NCBI RefSeq assembly: GCF_900215205.1
Contig: NZ_OBDY01000037.1
Location: 39,687 to 103,686 of the forward strand
Reading direction: 5' to 3'
Origin: Paractinoplanes atraurantiacus
Lineage (GTDB): Bacteria > Actinomycetota > Actinomycetes > Mycobacteriales > Micromonosporaceae
DNA: 64,000 bases
Part shown: in pieces, positions 50,888 through 59,130 of the stretch
Position numbering within the stretch: position 1 is the stretch's first letter
Layout: each line of letters opens with the position of its first letter
Notes under the pieces: model-generated
What the model was told of the DNA's origin: nothing
Seen by the model: the letters and a program-made list of their open reading frames with translations, nothing else
The model's database searches: none
Program-made: the position numbers and the translations under genes

Positions 50888-51890
50888 GCTCCGCATGGAA
50901 GCCAACGCGCTGGACGAGATCGCCACCGATCAGATCCGACTGCTCACCAAGGTGGCCCGCATGTACCACGAGCGTGGCATGCGGCAACCGCAGATCGCCC
51001 AGCAGCTGCACATCTCCCAGCCGCGGGTCAGCCGGCTTCTCAAACGGGCCGTCGAGCTCGGCATCGTCCGCACCACCGTGATCGCGCCGCGGGGTGTCTA
51101 CGCCGAGCTCGAGGAGCAGATCGAGCAGGCGTACGGCCTCACCGAGGTGATCGTGGCCGACGCCGACGACCAGGACGGCGAGCCCGAGATCATGCGGGCG
51201 CTGGGCGCGGCCGCCGCCGTCTATCTGGAGACCACCCTGATGGGCGGCGAGCGCATCGGGGTGTCCTCCTGGAGCTCGACCATCCTGGCCACGGTCGAGG
51301 CCATGCACCCCCGGCCGACCAAGGTGGCCGACCAGGTGGTGCAGATGCTCGGCGGGGTCGGCAACGTGACCGCGCAGACCCAGGCGACCCGGATCACGGG
51401 CCGCCTGGCCGCGCTGACCGGCGCCCAGGCCGTCTATCTGCAGGCGCCGGGCCTGCTCGCCTCGGCCGACATGCGGCAGATGTTCGTCACCGACCCGAAC
51501 ATCGAGCCGGTGCTGAAGGCGTGCGACGACCTGACCATGGCCCTGGTCGGCATCGGCAGCATCGAGCCGTCGCCGCTGCTGCGCGAGAGCGGCAACGCGG
51601 TGGCCGAGGGCGAGCTGCCGGCGCTGCGCACGGCGGGCGCGGTCGGCGACGTCTGCATCCGCTTCTTCGACTCGAACGGCGAGCACATCGACTCCGAACT
51701 GGACGACCGGGTGCTGGGCATCGGCGCCGACACGCTGCGCGCGGTCCCCCGCCGGGTCGCGGTGGCCGGCGGCGCCCGCAAGACCACCGCCATCAAGGCC
51801 GCCCTCCGCGGCGGCTGGGTCAACGTCCTGATCACCGACCTGCAGGTGGCCCGCAGCCTGGTCTCACCCCTCAACAGTCCTGTGGGATGA
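50877..51890 (+). CDS. SorC/DeoR-type sugar-responsive regulator
   Basis: A protein of 331-337 residues. The HTH region is LLTKVARMYHERGMRQPQIA, QQLHISQPRVSRLLKRAVEL, a SorC-type winged helix, and the C-terminal 260 residues are the phosphosugar-binding domain (YLETTLMGGERIGVSSWSST, LGIGADTLRAVPRRVAVAGG, KTTAIKAALRGGWVNVLITD). These regulators bind the phosphorylated sugar of their own pathway. Start at 50877 lies inside the operator and a second ATG at 50895 (MEANALDEIATDQ) is possible; neither has a ribosome site. Expected to control the operon, the divergent Sde182-like gene and itself. Confidence 0.9.
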   Translation: MDILLRMEANALDEIATDQIRLLTKVARMYHERGMRQPQIAQQLHISQPRVSRLLKRAVELGIVRTTVIAPRGVYAELEEQIEQAYGLTEVIVADADDQDGEPEIMRALGAAAAVYLETTLMGGERIGVSSWSSTILATVEAMHPRPTKVADQVVQMLGGVGNVTAQTQATRITGRLAALTGAQAVYLQAPGLLASADMRQMFVTDPNIEPVLKACDDLTMALVGIGSIEPSPLLRESGNAVAEGELPALRTAGAVGDVCIRFFDSNGEHIDSELDDRVLGIGADTLRAVPRRVAVAGGARKTTAIKAALRGGWVNVLITDLQVARSLVSPLNSPVG

Positions 51891-52256
51891 GGCGACGCGT
51901 GCCGGTGACGGCGCCCTCGGTCTCGGTGAAGACGTAGACCGCGTGCAGCGTGCCGATCGGCGTCTTCAGGTCGACGTCCCAGGTGCCCAGGATGGGTAGC
52001 ACGGTCCATGCCTTGATGGTGTGTCACCGCGTGGCGGCCCTCGATCAGGCCGGCCATGGCCAGCGCGAACGATCCGCCGCAGACAGTCGCCACCGCCGAC
52101 CACCTCGCGCGGGCCGTCCGCCGCGACGAGTCGCACCTCCAGCGCGCCGGCGGACGCGTCGCCTCCGGCGGCCAGGACTTCGAACGGGCCGATGACGTCG
52201 AGCGGGTCGAAGCCGTCGAACAGCAAGATCTGTACGAGCATGCAGATGATCCTCAC
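51871..52256 (-). pseudogene. debris of a DJ-1/PfpI gene joined to another gene fragment
   Basis: Minus strand, from the right: MLVQILLFDGFDPLDVIGPF, EVLAAGGDASAGALEVRLVA is a good DJ-1/PfpI-type start; about 50 residues are then missing and a different frame resumes ATVCGGSFALAMAGLIEGRH, AVTHHQGMD, the nucleophile-elbow part of the same family. Then in a third frame comes WDVDLKTPIGTLHAVYVFTE, TEGAVTGTRRLIPQDC and stop at 51871, which belongs to another small family. No intact protein can be made. Confidence 0.65.
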
Positions 52257-52317
52257 CGTGCTCGATCCGGCGCACGAGTGGCAACCTCGCCAATCACCGA
52301 CTGATTTTGGCCAGCTC

Positions 52318-53079
52318 TCAGCTGAAGCGGCGCGTGGCGTCCTCGACCACCTCGGTGACCGCGAGACCCGCGGCTTCGAGATCGGCCCGCACGAACTCCT
52401 CCGCCGTGCCCGCGCGCCACCGGACAGCCTTCGCGGCCAGGTCGGCGTACGAGGGGAAGAGCTTGGAGAGATAGTCGCCGGCGGCGGACTTGGAGATGAT
52501 GTCGCCGTAGGCCAGGGTGTAGTGCAGGCGGGCCGGGCCGAGCACGTGGAAGGTCACGATCTCGGGGTCGAGCACCTGGTCGGTGATCGTGGGCAACGCT
52601 TCGGCGATCTGCGCGGCCTGGTTCTGCCAGTAACCGCCGAGGTTGTCCAGCAGGTAGCGGCGCAGGTTGTCGTAGTCGACGCGGACCTCCGGGGCCGGGC
52701 CGCGGACCGCGATGCCGTACTTCCGCAGGATCAGCCACACGACCGGGGTGAGCTCGCCGCACGGGCGGCCGGTGACCAGGGTGCCGTCCACGGCGAACGG
52801 GACCTCCCGTCGGTCGTCCGGCCACGTCGCGGCCAGCTCGGGTGACAGGTAGACGCCGTCGAAGTGCGGCCGGCCCAGCGATGTGTGGATCTCGGCCAGC
52901 GCCGCCAGGTCGTCCGCCGACGCCGGGCGGGAGGTCAGGATGACGGCGTCGACGTCGCTGACGCCCGGCTGCCAGGCGCCGATCGCGGCCGAGCCGACGA
53001 TGTGGAGCCCGGTGACCAAGCCGGGCAGCCGGTCGTCGGCCAGCTCGAGATATCGACGGGCGACGTCTTCGGCGATCAT
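52318..53079 (-). CDS. nucleotidyltransferase (aminoglycoside adenylyltransferase-like)
   Basis: A 253-residue protein. The N-terminal nucleotidyltransferase motif is HIVGSAAIGAWQPGVSDVDA (G-S-x9-D-x-D with the two metal Asp), followed by a C-terminal helical domain (RYLLDNLGGYWQNQAAQIAE, ILRKYGIAVRGPAPEVRVD, LHYTLAYGDIISKSAAGDY) of the DUF4111 type found in streptomycin/spectinomycin adenylyltransferases. It may modify an aminoglycoside or an unrelated alcohol; clinical-type resistance is not implied. It is followed upstream by the PoxB-like gene 29 bases away. Confidence 0.85.
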   Translation of the reverse strand: MIAEDVARRYLELADDRLPGLVTGLHIVGSAAIGAWQPGVSDVDAVILTSRPASADDLAALAEIHTSLGRPHFDGVYLSPELAATWPDDRREVPFAVDGTLVTGRPCGELTPVVWLILRKYGIAVRGPAPEVRVDYDNLRRYLLDNLGGYWQNQAAQIAEALPTITDQVLDPEIVTFHVLGPARLHYTLAYGDIISKSAAGDYLSKLFPSYADLAAKAVRWRAGTAEEFVRADLEAAGLAVTEVVEDATRRFS

Positions 53080-53108
53080 GCGCGGGACCGTAGCAACGGC
53101 CCGCCACC

Positions 53109-54887
53109 CTAGGCTTCGTCGGCGCGTTCCCGGCGCAGGTGGGCCGCGGCGCGGCGGGCCAGGTCGGTGTCCTCGGCCTCCAGACCGGCGTACATCTGGT
53201 CGATCTTCTCCTGCGGCTGCAGCGGCGGAAGCAGCGGGATCGCGGGGTCGACCACGGCGTGGATCAGGGTGGGACGGTCGGCGTGCAGGGCCTTCTCCCA
53301 GGCGCCGGTCATGGCGCCGGGGGTGGTGACCTCGATGCCGCGCAGGCCCAGCAGCTCGGCGTAGCGGGCGTACGGGACACGGGGCAGATCCTGGGAGGCG
53401 GCGAAGCGGGGCTCGCCCTCCATCTCGCGCTGCTCCCAGCTCACCTCGGCCAGGTCGCCGTTGTCGAGCACGCACACGACGAAGCGCGGGTCGGCCCAGT
53501 CCCGCCAGCGGGCGGCCACGGTCGCCAGCTCGGCCAGGCCGAGCATCTGGAAGCCGCCGTCCCCGGAGAGGACCACGACCGGGCGGTCGGGGGCTTCGAG
53601 CTTGGCCCCGAGGCCGTACGGGATGCCGCAGCCCATGGAGGCCAGAGTGCTCGACAGATGCGCGGGCACGCCGGCCGGCAGGCGCAGGTGCCGGGCGTAC
53701 CAGTAGACGACCGAGCCGACGTCGACCGCCACCTGGGCGCCGGCGGGCAGGTGACCGGAGAGCGACCGGACGACGTGCTGCGGATTGAGCGGCTCGGCCG
53801 CCGCCGCGGCCCGGGATCCGGCGATCTCGTGCCAGCGCCGGACCCAGCCCTCGACCTTCTCGCGCCACTCTTTGCGTGGAGCCGCCTCGACGAGGGCGAG
53901 CAGCTCGCGCAGCGTCGCGGTGGCGTCGCCCAGCAGCGGCACCTCCACCGGGTAGCGGACGCCGAGGCGGCGGCCGTCGATGTCGATCTGCACCGCGCGG
54001 GCCTGGCCGGGCGCCGGGTAGAACTCGGTCCAGGGGTCGTTCGTGCCGAGCAGCAGCAGGGTGTCGCAGGACCGCATCAGCTCGGCGCTGGCGGTGGTGC
54101 CCAGGTGGCCCATCACGCCCGTGTGGAAGGGCAGATCCTCGTCGAGCACCGGCTTGCCGAGCAGCGACGCCGCCACGCCCGCGCCCAGCCGGTCCGCCAG
54201 CTCCGCGATCTCGCCCGCCGCCCCGTACGCCCCCTGACCCACCAGGATCGCGACGCGCTCCCCCGAGCTCAGCAGATCGGCCGCCTCGCGAAGGTCCTCC
54301 TCGCGCGGCAGCAGCCGCGCCGGGCGCAGACCGGGGCTGGTCACCAGCACGCCGTGCTCGTGCTCGGTGGGGTCGGGCGCGGGCTCGGACTGCACGTCGT
54401 GCGGCAGGATCACGCAGGTGGGCCCGCGGGTGGCCAGCGCCGCCCGGAACGCCCGGTCGATCAGCATCGGCACCTGCTCGGCCGTGAAGGCGGTCTGCAC
54501 GAACTGGGCGCAGACGTCGCCGAACAACCGCTGGAGGTCGATCTCCTGCTGGTACGCGCTGCCGAGCACCGTCGCCGCCTGCTGCCCGACGATCGCCACG
54601 ACCGGCTGGCTGTCCAGCTTCGCGTCGTACAGGCCGTTGAGCAGGTGCACCGCGCCCGGGCCCTGCGTGGACAGGCAGACGCCGGCGCCACCGGCGTACT
54701 TGGCGTGGGCGACGGCCATGAACGCCGCCGCCTCCTCGTGCCGGGCCTGCACGAACTCCGGCTTGCCGGCCCGGCGCAGGGCGCCCAGCACGCCGTCGAT
54801 GCCGTCGCCGGAATAGCCGAACACCCGCTCGACACCCCACGCCGTCAGCCGCTCCACCAGCAGATCGGAAACCGTCGACTCACCCAT
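53109..54887 (-). CDS. thiamine diphosphate enzyme, pyruvate dehydrogenase (quinone)/oxidase-like
   Basis: A 592-residue enzyme with the three domains of the acetolactate-synthase fold. The N-terminal domain has FGYSGDGIDGVLGALRRA and the catalytic Glu in VQARHEEAAAFMAVAHAKYA; the middle domain reads ILVGQGAYGAAGEIAELADR; the C-terminal cofactor motif is LSGDGGFQMLGLAELATVAA...VVCVLDN. It is closest in layout to PoxB (pyruvate to acetate and CO2) and its actinobacterial homologues of uncertain substrate. No membrane-binding C-terminal helix like that of E. coli PoxB is obvious. Confidence 0.9.
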   Translation of the reverse strand: MGESTVSDLLVERLTAWGVERVFGYSGDGIDGVLGALRRAGKPEFVQARHEEAAAFMAVAHAKYAGGAGVCLSTQGPGAVHLLNGLYDAKLDSQPVVAIVGQQAATVLGSAYQQEIDLQRLFGDVCAQFVQTAFTAEQVPMLIDRAFRAALATRGPTCVILPHDVQSEPAPDPTEHEHGVLVTSPGLRPARLLPREEDLREAADLLSSGERVAILVGQGAYGAAGEIAELADRLGAGVAASLLGKPVLDEDLPFHTGVMGHLGTTASAELMRSCDTLLLLGTNDPWTEFYPAPGQARAVQIDIDGRRLGVRYPVEVPLLGDATATLRELLALVEAAPRKEWREKVEGWVRRWHEIAGSRAAAAAEPLNPQHVVRSLSGHLPAGAQVAVDVGSVVYWYARHLRLPAGVPAHLSSTLASMGCGIPYGLGAKLEAPDRPVVVLSGDGGFQMLGLAELATVAARWRDWADPRFVVCVLDNGDLAEVSWEQREMEGEPRFAASQDLPRVPYARYAELLGLRGIEVTTPGAMTGAWEKALHADRPTLIHAVVDPAIPLLPPLQPQEKIDQMYAGLEAEDTDLARRAAAHLRRERADEA

Positions 54888-54915
54888 ATGGGCCGACTAC
54901 CCGCTCCAGCGCTGC

Positions 54916-55620
54916 TCAACCGGGGAGATCCCCGGTGTCGAGCAGGTGCTGTGCCACCTCGGCGATCCTGCGCCGCTGGCTCCGGGCCGTGCTGCGCAGC
55001 AGGTCGAAGGCCTGCTCGGCGCCGGTCTCGCGGCGGGCCATCAGATAGCCGACCGCGCGCTCGATGACGATGCGGTAGTCGAGAGCGTACTGGAGCTGAC
55101 CCGCGAGCTCGCCCGCCCGCTGCGCCGCCAGCGCCGTGCTCAGCGTCGCCTCGATCAGGCCGGTGTAGCGCTCGAGCGCCGCCGCCTCGGTGTCGTCCCA
55201 GTCGTGCGGCCGGTCGAGGAAGACGTCGAGCGTGCCGACCGGCACCCCGCCCAGGCGCACCGGCGCGCCCAGCACCGAGACGACGCCGTGCTCGAGGAAC
55301 GTCTCGCGGATGCGTGGCCAGCGCGGGTCGGCCTTCAGGTCGTCGGTGTGCACCACCCGGTTGTGCACGAACGCCGACACGCACGGCCCCTCGCCGACGT
55401 GGCTCTGCACCTGCTCCATGACCTTGCTGGGCCCGTTGCTGGCCGCGACGTAATGCAGGCTGTTCTCCTCGTCGGCGATCATCAGGCCGCTGCCGGTCAC
55501 CTGGAACAGGTCGACCGCCGCGTGCACCACGTCGGCCACCGCGCCGGGAACGTCACCGGTGCCCAGCTTCTCGAGCCGGCGCAGACTGCCCGCGAGAACC
55601 TCCGGATCGATGTTCGGCAT
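54916..55620 (-). CDS. GAF-ANTAR protein (RNA-binding antiterminator)
   Basis: A 234-residue protein. Residues about 20-160 are a GAF domain (LFQVTGSGLMIADEENSLHY, VGEGPCVSAFVHNRVVHTDD, APVRLGGVPVGTLDVF). The C-terminal 60 residues are an ANTAR domain (RAGELAGQLQYALDYRIVIE, RAVGYLMARRETGAEQAFDL, LRSTARSQRRRIAEVA), which binds paired RNA hairpins and prevents termination. It starts nine bases after the stop of the second GAF gene, so both are in one unit. Close neighbours are regulators, not targets. Confidence 0.9.
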   Translation of the reverse strand: MPNIDPEVLAGSLRRLEKLGTGDVPGAVADVVHAAVDLFQVTGSGLMIADEENSLHYVAASNGPSKVMEQVQSHVGEGPCVSAFVHNRVVHTDDLKADPRWPRIRETFLEHGVVSVLGAPVRLGGVPVGTLDVFLDRPHDWDDTEAAALERYTGLIEATLSTALAAQRAGELAGQLQYALDYRIVIERAVGYLMARRETGAEQAFDLLRSTARSQRRRIAEVAQHLLDTGDLPG

Positions 55621-55629
55621 GGAGCTTCC

Positions 55630-56151
55630 TCATCTCTGAGCGGTGGCGCCGAGCCGGAGCAGGACCGAGATGACTTCGGCGTACGCCTCGACGGCGCGCA
55701 CACTGTCGTCGTCCCAGCGCTGCGGCCGCGAGCGGAGGGCGTTCAGGGTGCCGGCCACGGATCCGGTGACGAGCACCGGAACGGACACTACCGCTCTCAC
55801 CGGCGCCTCACCTCCCTTGAGCTCCTCCCACACGGGGGCGTAGTCCTCGCTGGCCGCCAGGTCCGTCACCGTGACGGTCTCGTTCCCGCGGACGCAGTCG
55901 ATGCCCGGCCCGCAGTCCAGCCGCAGCTGGGCCTGTTCGAGTGCCATCCCGGCCGGTACCGACGCTCCGGCCACCCGCAGCGCGCCGGCGTCGTCGAGCA
56001 GCATCAGGCCGACCCCGTCGACCTCGATCATGTCGCGGGCGGCGGTCAGCACCTGGTCGAGACGCTCCTCGAGGCCGCGACGGTCGTGGGACAGGCCCGC
56101 CGCACTCAGGTTTTCGAGGCTGGTGGCGAGGGCGTTCTGGTCGACTGGCAT
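55630..56151 (-). CDS. GAF-domain protein
   Basis: A 173-residue protein that is essentially one GAF domain: ARDMIEVDGVGLMLLDDAGA, QAQLRLDCGPGIDCVRGNET, VTVTDLAASEDYAPVWEELK, AVVSVPVLVTGSVAGTLNAL. It lacks the ANTAR tail of its downstream neighbour and may act as a sensor partner or be a shortened paralogue. Its start faces the sigma-factor gene across a perfect palindrome. Ligand and partner are unknown. Confidence 0.85.
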   Translation of the reverse strand: MPVDQNALATSLENLSAAGLSHDRRGLEERLDQVLTAARDMIEVDGVGLMLLDDAGALRVAGASVPAGMALEQAQLRLDCGPGIDCVRGNETVTVTDLAASEDYAPVWEELKGGEAPVRAVVSVPVLVTGSVAGTLNALRSRPQRWDDDSVRAVEAYAEVISVLLRLGATAQR

Positions 56152-56182
56152 GGCGCCCTGGCTTCCCGGCATCACCCGGAAG

Positions 56183-56197
56183 AAACCTCCGAGGTTT
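56183..56197. promoter_or_regulatory. perfect 15-bp palindrome between GAF and sigma genes
   Basis: AAACCTC-C-GAGGTTT (56183-56197). Its right end contains GTTT, and GGGCAC follows 15 bases later (56213-56218), close to the GTTT-N15-GGGTAT pattern of SigB-type promoters. It could be an operator overlapping an autoregulated promoter of the sigma gene. Confidence 0.55.
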
Positions 56198-56281
56198 AGG
56201 CCGGCCGGACGAGGGCACCACGAAACCCAGCTGGTCAAACCCTCCGCCCTGTGTCCGCGGACAGACACCGGAGGAACAGCC

Positions 56282-57367
56282 ATGTCCGCGTATTCCACGC
56301 TGGAAGATCTCGACGCGATCGCCGAGACGTACGCCGCCGACCGCGACGCCTCCGCCGACGAGCGGGCCGCCCGCCGCCTGCGCGACGCCACCATCCAGCG
56401 CATGCTCCCGATGGCCGACCGGCTGGCCCGCCGCTACCGCTTCGGCTCCGAGCCGGCCGACGACGTCGCCCAGGTGGCCCGCCTCGGCCTGGTCAAGGCG
56501 GTGGAGCGCTACGACCCGGAGCGGGGCTCGTTCACCGCGTACGCCGTCTCGGTCATCACCGGCGAGATCAAGCGCCACTTCCGCGACACCGGCTGGAACG
56601 TGCACGTGCCGCGCCGGCTCCAGGAGCTGGCGCTGGCGGTCGGCCGGGCCAAGCAGGACCTGACCGCCGAGCTGGGCCGGTGGCCGACCGAGGCCGAGCT
56701 GGCCGCGCGCTGCGGCGTCGACCGCGAGGACATGCGGGCGGCGCTGGTCAGCGGGGCCGGATATCGCGCGGTCTCGCTGAGCCAGCCGACCGGCGACGGC
56801 ACGGCCGAGCTGGGTGACCTGTTCGGGTCGCCGGACCGCGACATCGACCTGGTGCCCGACCGGGTGAGCCTGGCCGACCTGCTCGACCGGATGCCGCAGC
56901 GGGAACGGCACCTGCTGACCATGCGCTTCCAGGGCAACCACACCCAACAGGAGATCGGCGACGAGCTGGGCATCTCACAGATGCACGTGTCGCGGCTGCT
57001 GAGCCGGGCGCTCGGCTGGCTGCGCGAGGCGCTGCTGACCGACGCGGTGCCGCCATGGCCGGGCGAGAACGACGAGCCCGGAATGCTCCAGGTGATCCCG
57101 GAGCTGGGCGGCCGCGCACGGGTGATCGGCGAGATCGACCGGGACAACACGGCCCGGCTCCGCGCGGGTGTCCAGCCGTTGCTGGCCCGCACCCACGCGG
57201 GTTCCCGCCTCACGCTGGACCTGTCCCGGGTCCCGCTCCTCGACGCGGCCGGGGCCGGCACCCTGCTCACTCTGCGCCGCGCGGCGGCCGGCCGCGACGT
57301 CCGGCTGGAGCTAACCGGCATGCAGCCGCACGTGCGCCAGGTGGCCTCTGCGCTTCTCTTGAGGTAG
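56282..57367 (+). CDS. SigB/SigF-type sigma factor fused to a STAS domain
   Basis: A 361-residue protein with a strong GGAGGA ribosome site. Residues about 30-255 are a stress-type sigma-70: region 2 (DVAQVARLGLVKAVERYDPE), the GEIKRHFRDTGW and VPRRLQELALAV stretch joining region 3, region 3 with LGRWPTEAELAARCGV, and region 4 with RERHLLTMRFQGNHTQQEIG, ISQMHVSRLLSRAL. Residues about 270-361 are a STAS (anti-sigma-factor antagonist-like) domain: VIGEIDRDNTARLRAGVQPL, LTLDLSRVPLLDAAGAGTLL. The usual phosphorylatable Ser after D is Ala (D-A-A-G, residues 321-324). Sigma factor and antagonist fold in one chain is rare. Confidence 0.9.
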   Translation: MSAYSTLEDLDAIAETYAADRDASADERAARRLRDATIQRMLPMADRLARRYRFGSEPADDVAQVARLGLVKAVERYDPERGSFTAYAVSVITGEIKRHFRDTGWNVHVPRRLQELALAVGRAKQDLTAELGRWPTEAELAARCGVDREDMRAALVSGAGYRAVSLSQPTGDGTAELGDLFGSPDRDIDLVPDRVSLADLLDRMPQRERHLLTMRFQGNHTQQEIGDELGISQMHVSRLLSRALGWLREALLTDAVPPWPGENDEPGMLQVIPELGGRARVIGEIDRDNTARLRAGVQPLLARTHAGSRLTLDLSRVPLLDAAGAGTLLTLRRAAAGRDVRLELTGMQPHVRQVASALLLR

Positions 57368-57385
57368 GGCGGGCACACTCGGGCG

Positions 57386-58477
57386 GTGCGTGTATTCCGG
57401 TTCGCCGCCGTCCTGGTCCTGCTCGCCGCGCTTCTCGCGCCGGCGCGGGCGTTCGCGGCGCCCGCGCTGGCGGTGACACCGCCGATGGGCTGGAACAACT
57501 ACAATGCGTACGGCCTGGAAGTGACCGAGACTTTGATCCGGGAAACCGCGGATCGCCTGGTCAGCATGGGGTTGCGGGACGCCGGATATGTTTACGTCAA
57601 CATCGATGACGGCTGGATGGCGTCCACCCGCACCACGCAGGGTGAGCTTCGGGCCGACCCGGTCCGCTTCCCGCACGGGATCAAGGCGCTCGCCGACTAT
57701 GTGCATGCCAAGGGCCTCAAGCTTGGGGTGTACGAGGATGCGGGGCTCAAGACGTGCGGCGGGTTTCCCGGCAGCCTCGGTCACGAACGGGCCGACGCCG
57801 CCCTCTTCGCGGCCTGGGGCGTCGACTACCTGAAGTACGACAACTGCTACGCCGGGATCGGCTGCCCCCAGACCGGATGCGCCTCGGCCGCGCCGGCGAA
57901 GGACCGCTACGCCGCGATGAGCGACGCGTTGGCCGCCGCCGGCCGGCCGATCGTGCTGAGCCTGTGCAGCTGGGGCACCGAGGAGGTGTGGCGATGGGCG
58001 CGGCAGTACGGCAACCTGTGGCGCACCACCGGTGACATCCAGCCGACGTACGACAGCATGTTGTCGATCTTCAAACAGACGATCGGGCTGGGCCCTTACG
58101 CGGGCCCGAACGCCTGGAACGACCCCGACATGCTCGAGGTGGGCAACGGGATGACGGCGACCGAGGACCGCACCGAGGTCATCCTGTGGGCGATGATGGC
58201 GGCGCCCCTGATCATCGGCACCGATCTCACCGCTGTCTCGCCGGCCACGCTGGCGGTGCTGAAGGATCCGGCGGTGATCGCGGTCGATCAGGATCCGATC
58301 GGCCGGGCGGCGACGGTCGTCTCGTCCGCGGGCGGGCACTTCGTGCTGACCCGGCCGCTGGCCGACGGCCGAACCGCGGTCGTCCTGTTCAACTCCACGT
58401 CCGCGGCCGCCAATGTTTCACATGGAACAATCCGGGCAAATCTGCCACCCCACGGGGCCGCCCTCTATCTCGTCTGA
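57386..58477 (+). CDS. secreted GH27 alpha-galactosidase
   Basis: A GTG-started 363-residue protein with signal peptide (FAAVLVLLAALLAPARAFA). The catalytic domain shows PPMGWNNYNAYG, YVNIDDGWM, the nucleophile Asp152 in YLKYDNCYAG, the acid/base Asp217 in RTTGDIQPTYDSM and WNDPDMLEVGNGMTATED. It should release alpha-galactose (or related residues) from oligosaccharides outside the cell. The C-terminal beta domain is short and there is no carbohydrate-binding module, unlike many actinobacterial GH27. It starts 18 bases after the sigma gene but the pair looks functionally unrelated; its 3' end overlaps the convergent DUF899 gene by 13 bases. Confidence 0.94.
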   Translation: MRVFRFAAVLVLLAALLAPARAFAAPALAVTPPMGWNNYNAYGLEVTETLIRETADRLVSMGLRDAGYVYVNIDDGWMASTRTTQGELRADPVRFPHGIKALADYVHAKGLKLGVYEDAGLKTCGGFPGSLGHERADAALFAAWGVDYLKYDNCYAGIGCPQTGCASAAPAKDRYAAMSDALAAAGRPIVLSLCSWGTEEVWRWARQYGNLWRTTGDIQPTYDSMLSIFKQTIGLGPYAGPNAWNDPDMLEVGNGMTATEDRTEVILWAMMAAPLIIGTDLTAVSPATLAVLKDPAVIAVDQDPIGRAATVVSSAGGHFVLTRPLADGRTAVVLFNSTSAAANVSHGTIRANLPPHGAALYLV

Positions 58478-59130
58478 TCGGGTAGTCGCATATTCGGGCC
58501 GCCGACCTGCATGCCCAGCGGCTCGGCGCGGCCCTTCGGCTCCTCCCACTCCTCCTGGCGGCCGAGCGCGGTGAGGTCGAGGTAGCGGTAGCCGTTGTGG
58601 AACTCCTCGATGCCGCGGCGGTAGGTCGAATACGTGTGGAAGACGTCGTCGCCGACCCTCAGGAAGGCGGAGATGGCGGGCACCTCACCCTCCGTACGGT
58701 CGGTGGCTTTGAAGTCGTCGTTGAAGTCGCCGCCGTGCGACGAATACCAGGGAAAGGTCCAGCCCATCCGCTCGCGGAAGGCGGCCAGCTCCGGGTACGG
58801 CGCCCGGGAGACGGCGGCGAGCGTGGTGCCGCGGGCGTGCAGCTGGCGCAGGCCGCTGATGCCGTCGGCGGCCGACATGCAGCTGGAGCACGGATGGTCG
58901 GCGAACATGAAGTGGTGAACGACGAGCTGGCGTCGGCCCTCGAAGAGATCCAGCAGGCTTGTCTTTCCGGCCGGGCCTTCGAAGACGTACGCCTTGTCGA
59001 TGCGGACCATCGGCAGGCGGCGACGAGCCGCGTTGACACGATCGCTGGCCTTGGTGAGCTCTTTCTCCTGGACGAGCAGTTCCTGGCGCGCGGCGAGCCA
59101 TTCGTCGCGCGACACGACGGTGGGATTCAT
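58465..59130 (-). CDS. DUF899 thioredoxin-fold protein
   Basis: A 221-residue protein (MNPTVVSRDEWLAARQELLV). The core HHFMFADHPCSSCMSAADGI, AAVSRAPYPELAAFRERMGW and YSSHGGDFNDDF are the signature of DUF899, a thioredoxin-like family with a C-x2-C-like pair (PCSSC). The role is unknown; it is usually found with ArsR and AHSA1 genes, as here, overlapping the ArsR stop by four bases. Confidence 0.92.
   Translation of the reverse strand: MNPTVVSRDEWLAARQELLVQEKELTKASDRVNAARRRLPMVRIDKAYVFEGPAGKTSLLDLFEGRRQLVVHHFMFADHPCSSCMSAADGISGLRQLHARGTTLAAVSRAPYPELAAFRERMGWTFPWYSSHGGDFNDDFKATDRTEGEVPAISAFLRVGDDVFHTYSTYRRGIEEFHNGYRYLDLTALGRQEEWEEPKGRAEPLGMQVGGPNMRLPDQTR

Noticed and set aside
53139..55067. 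A plus-strand 642-codon open frame opposite the PoxB-like gene
   Set aside because: Antisense shadow of a well-supported thiamine diphosphate enzyme; no ribosome site or family features.
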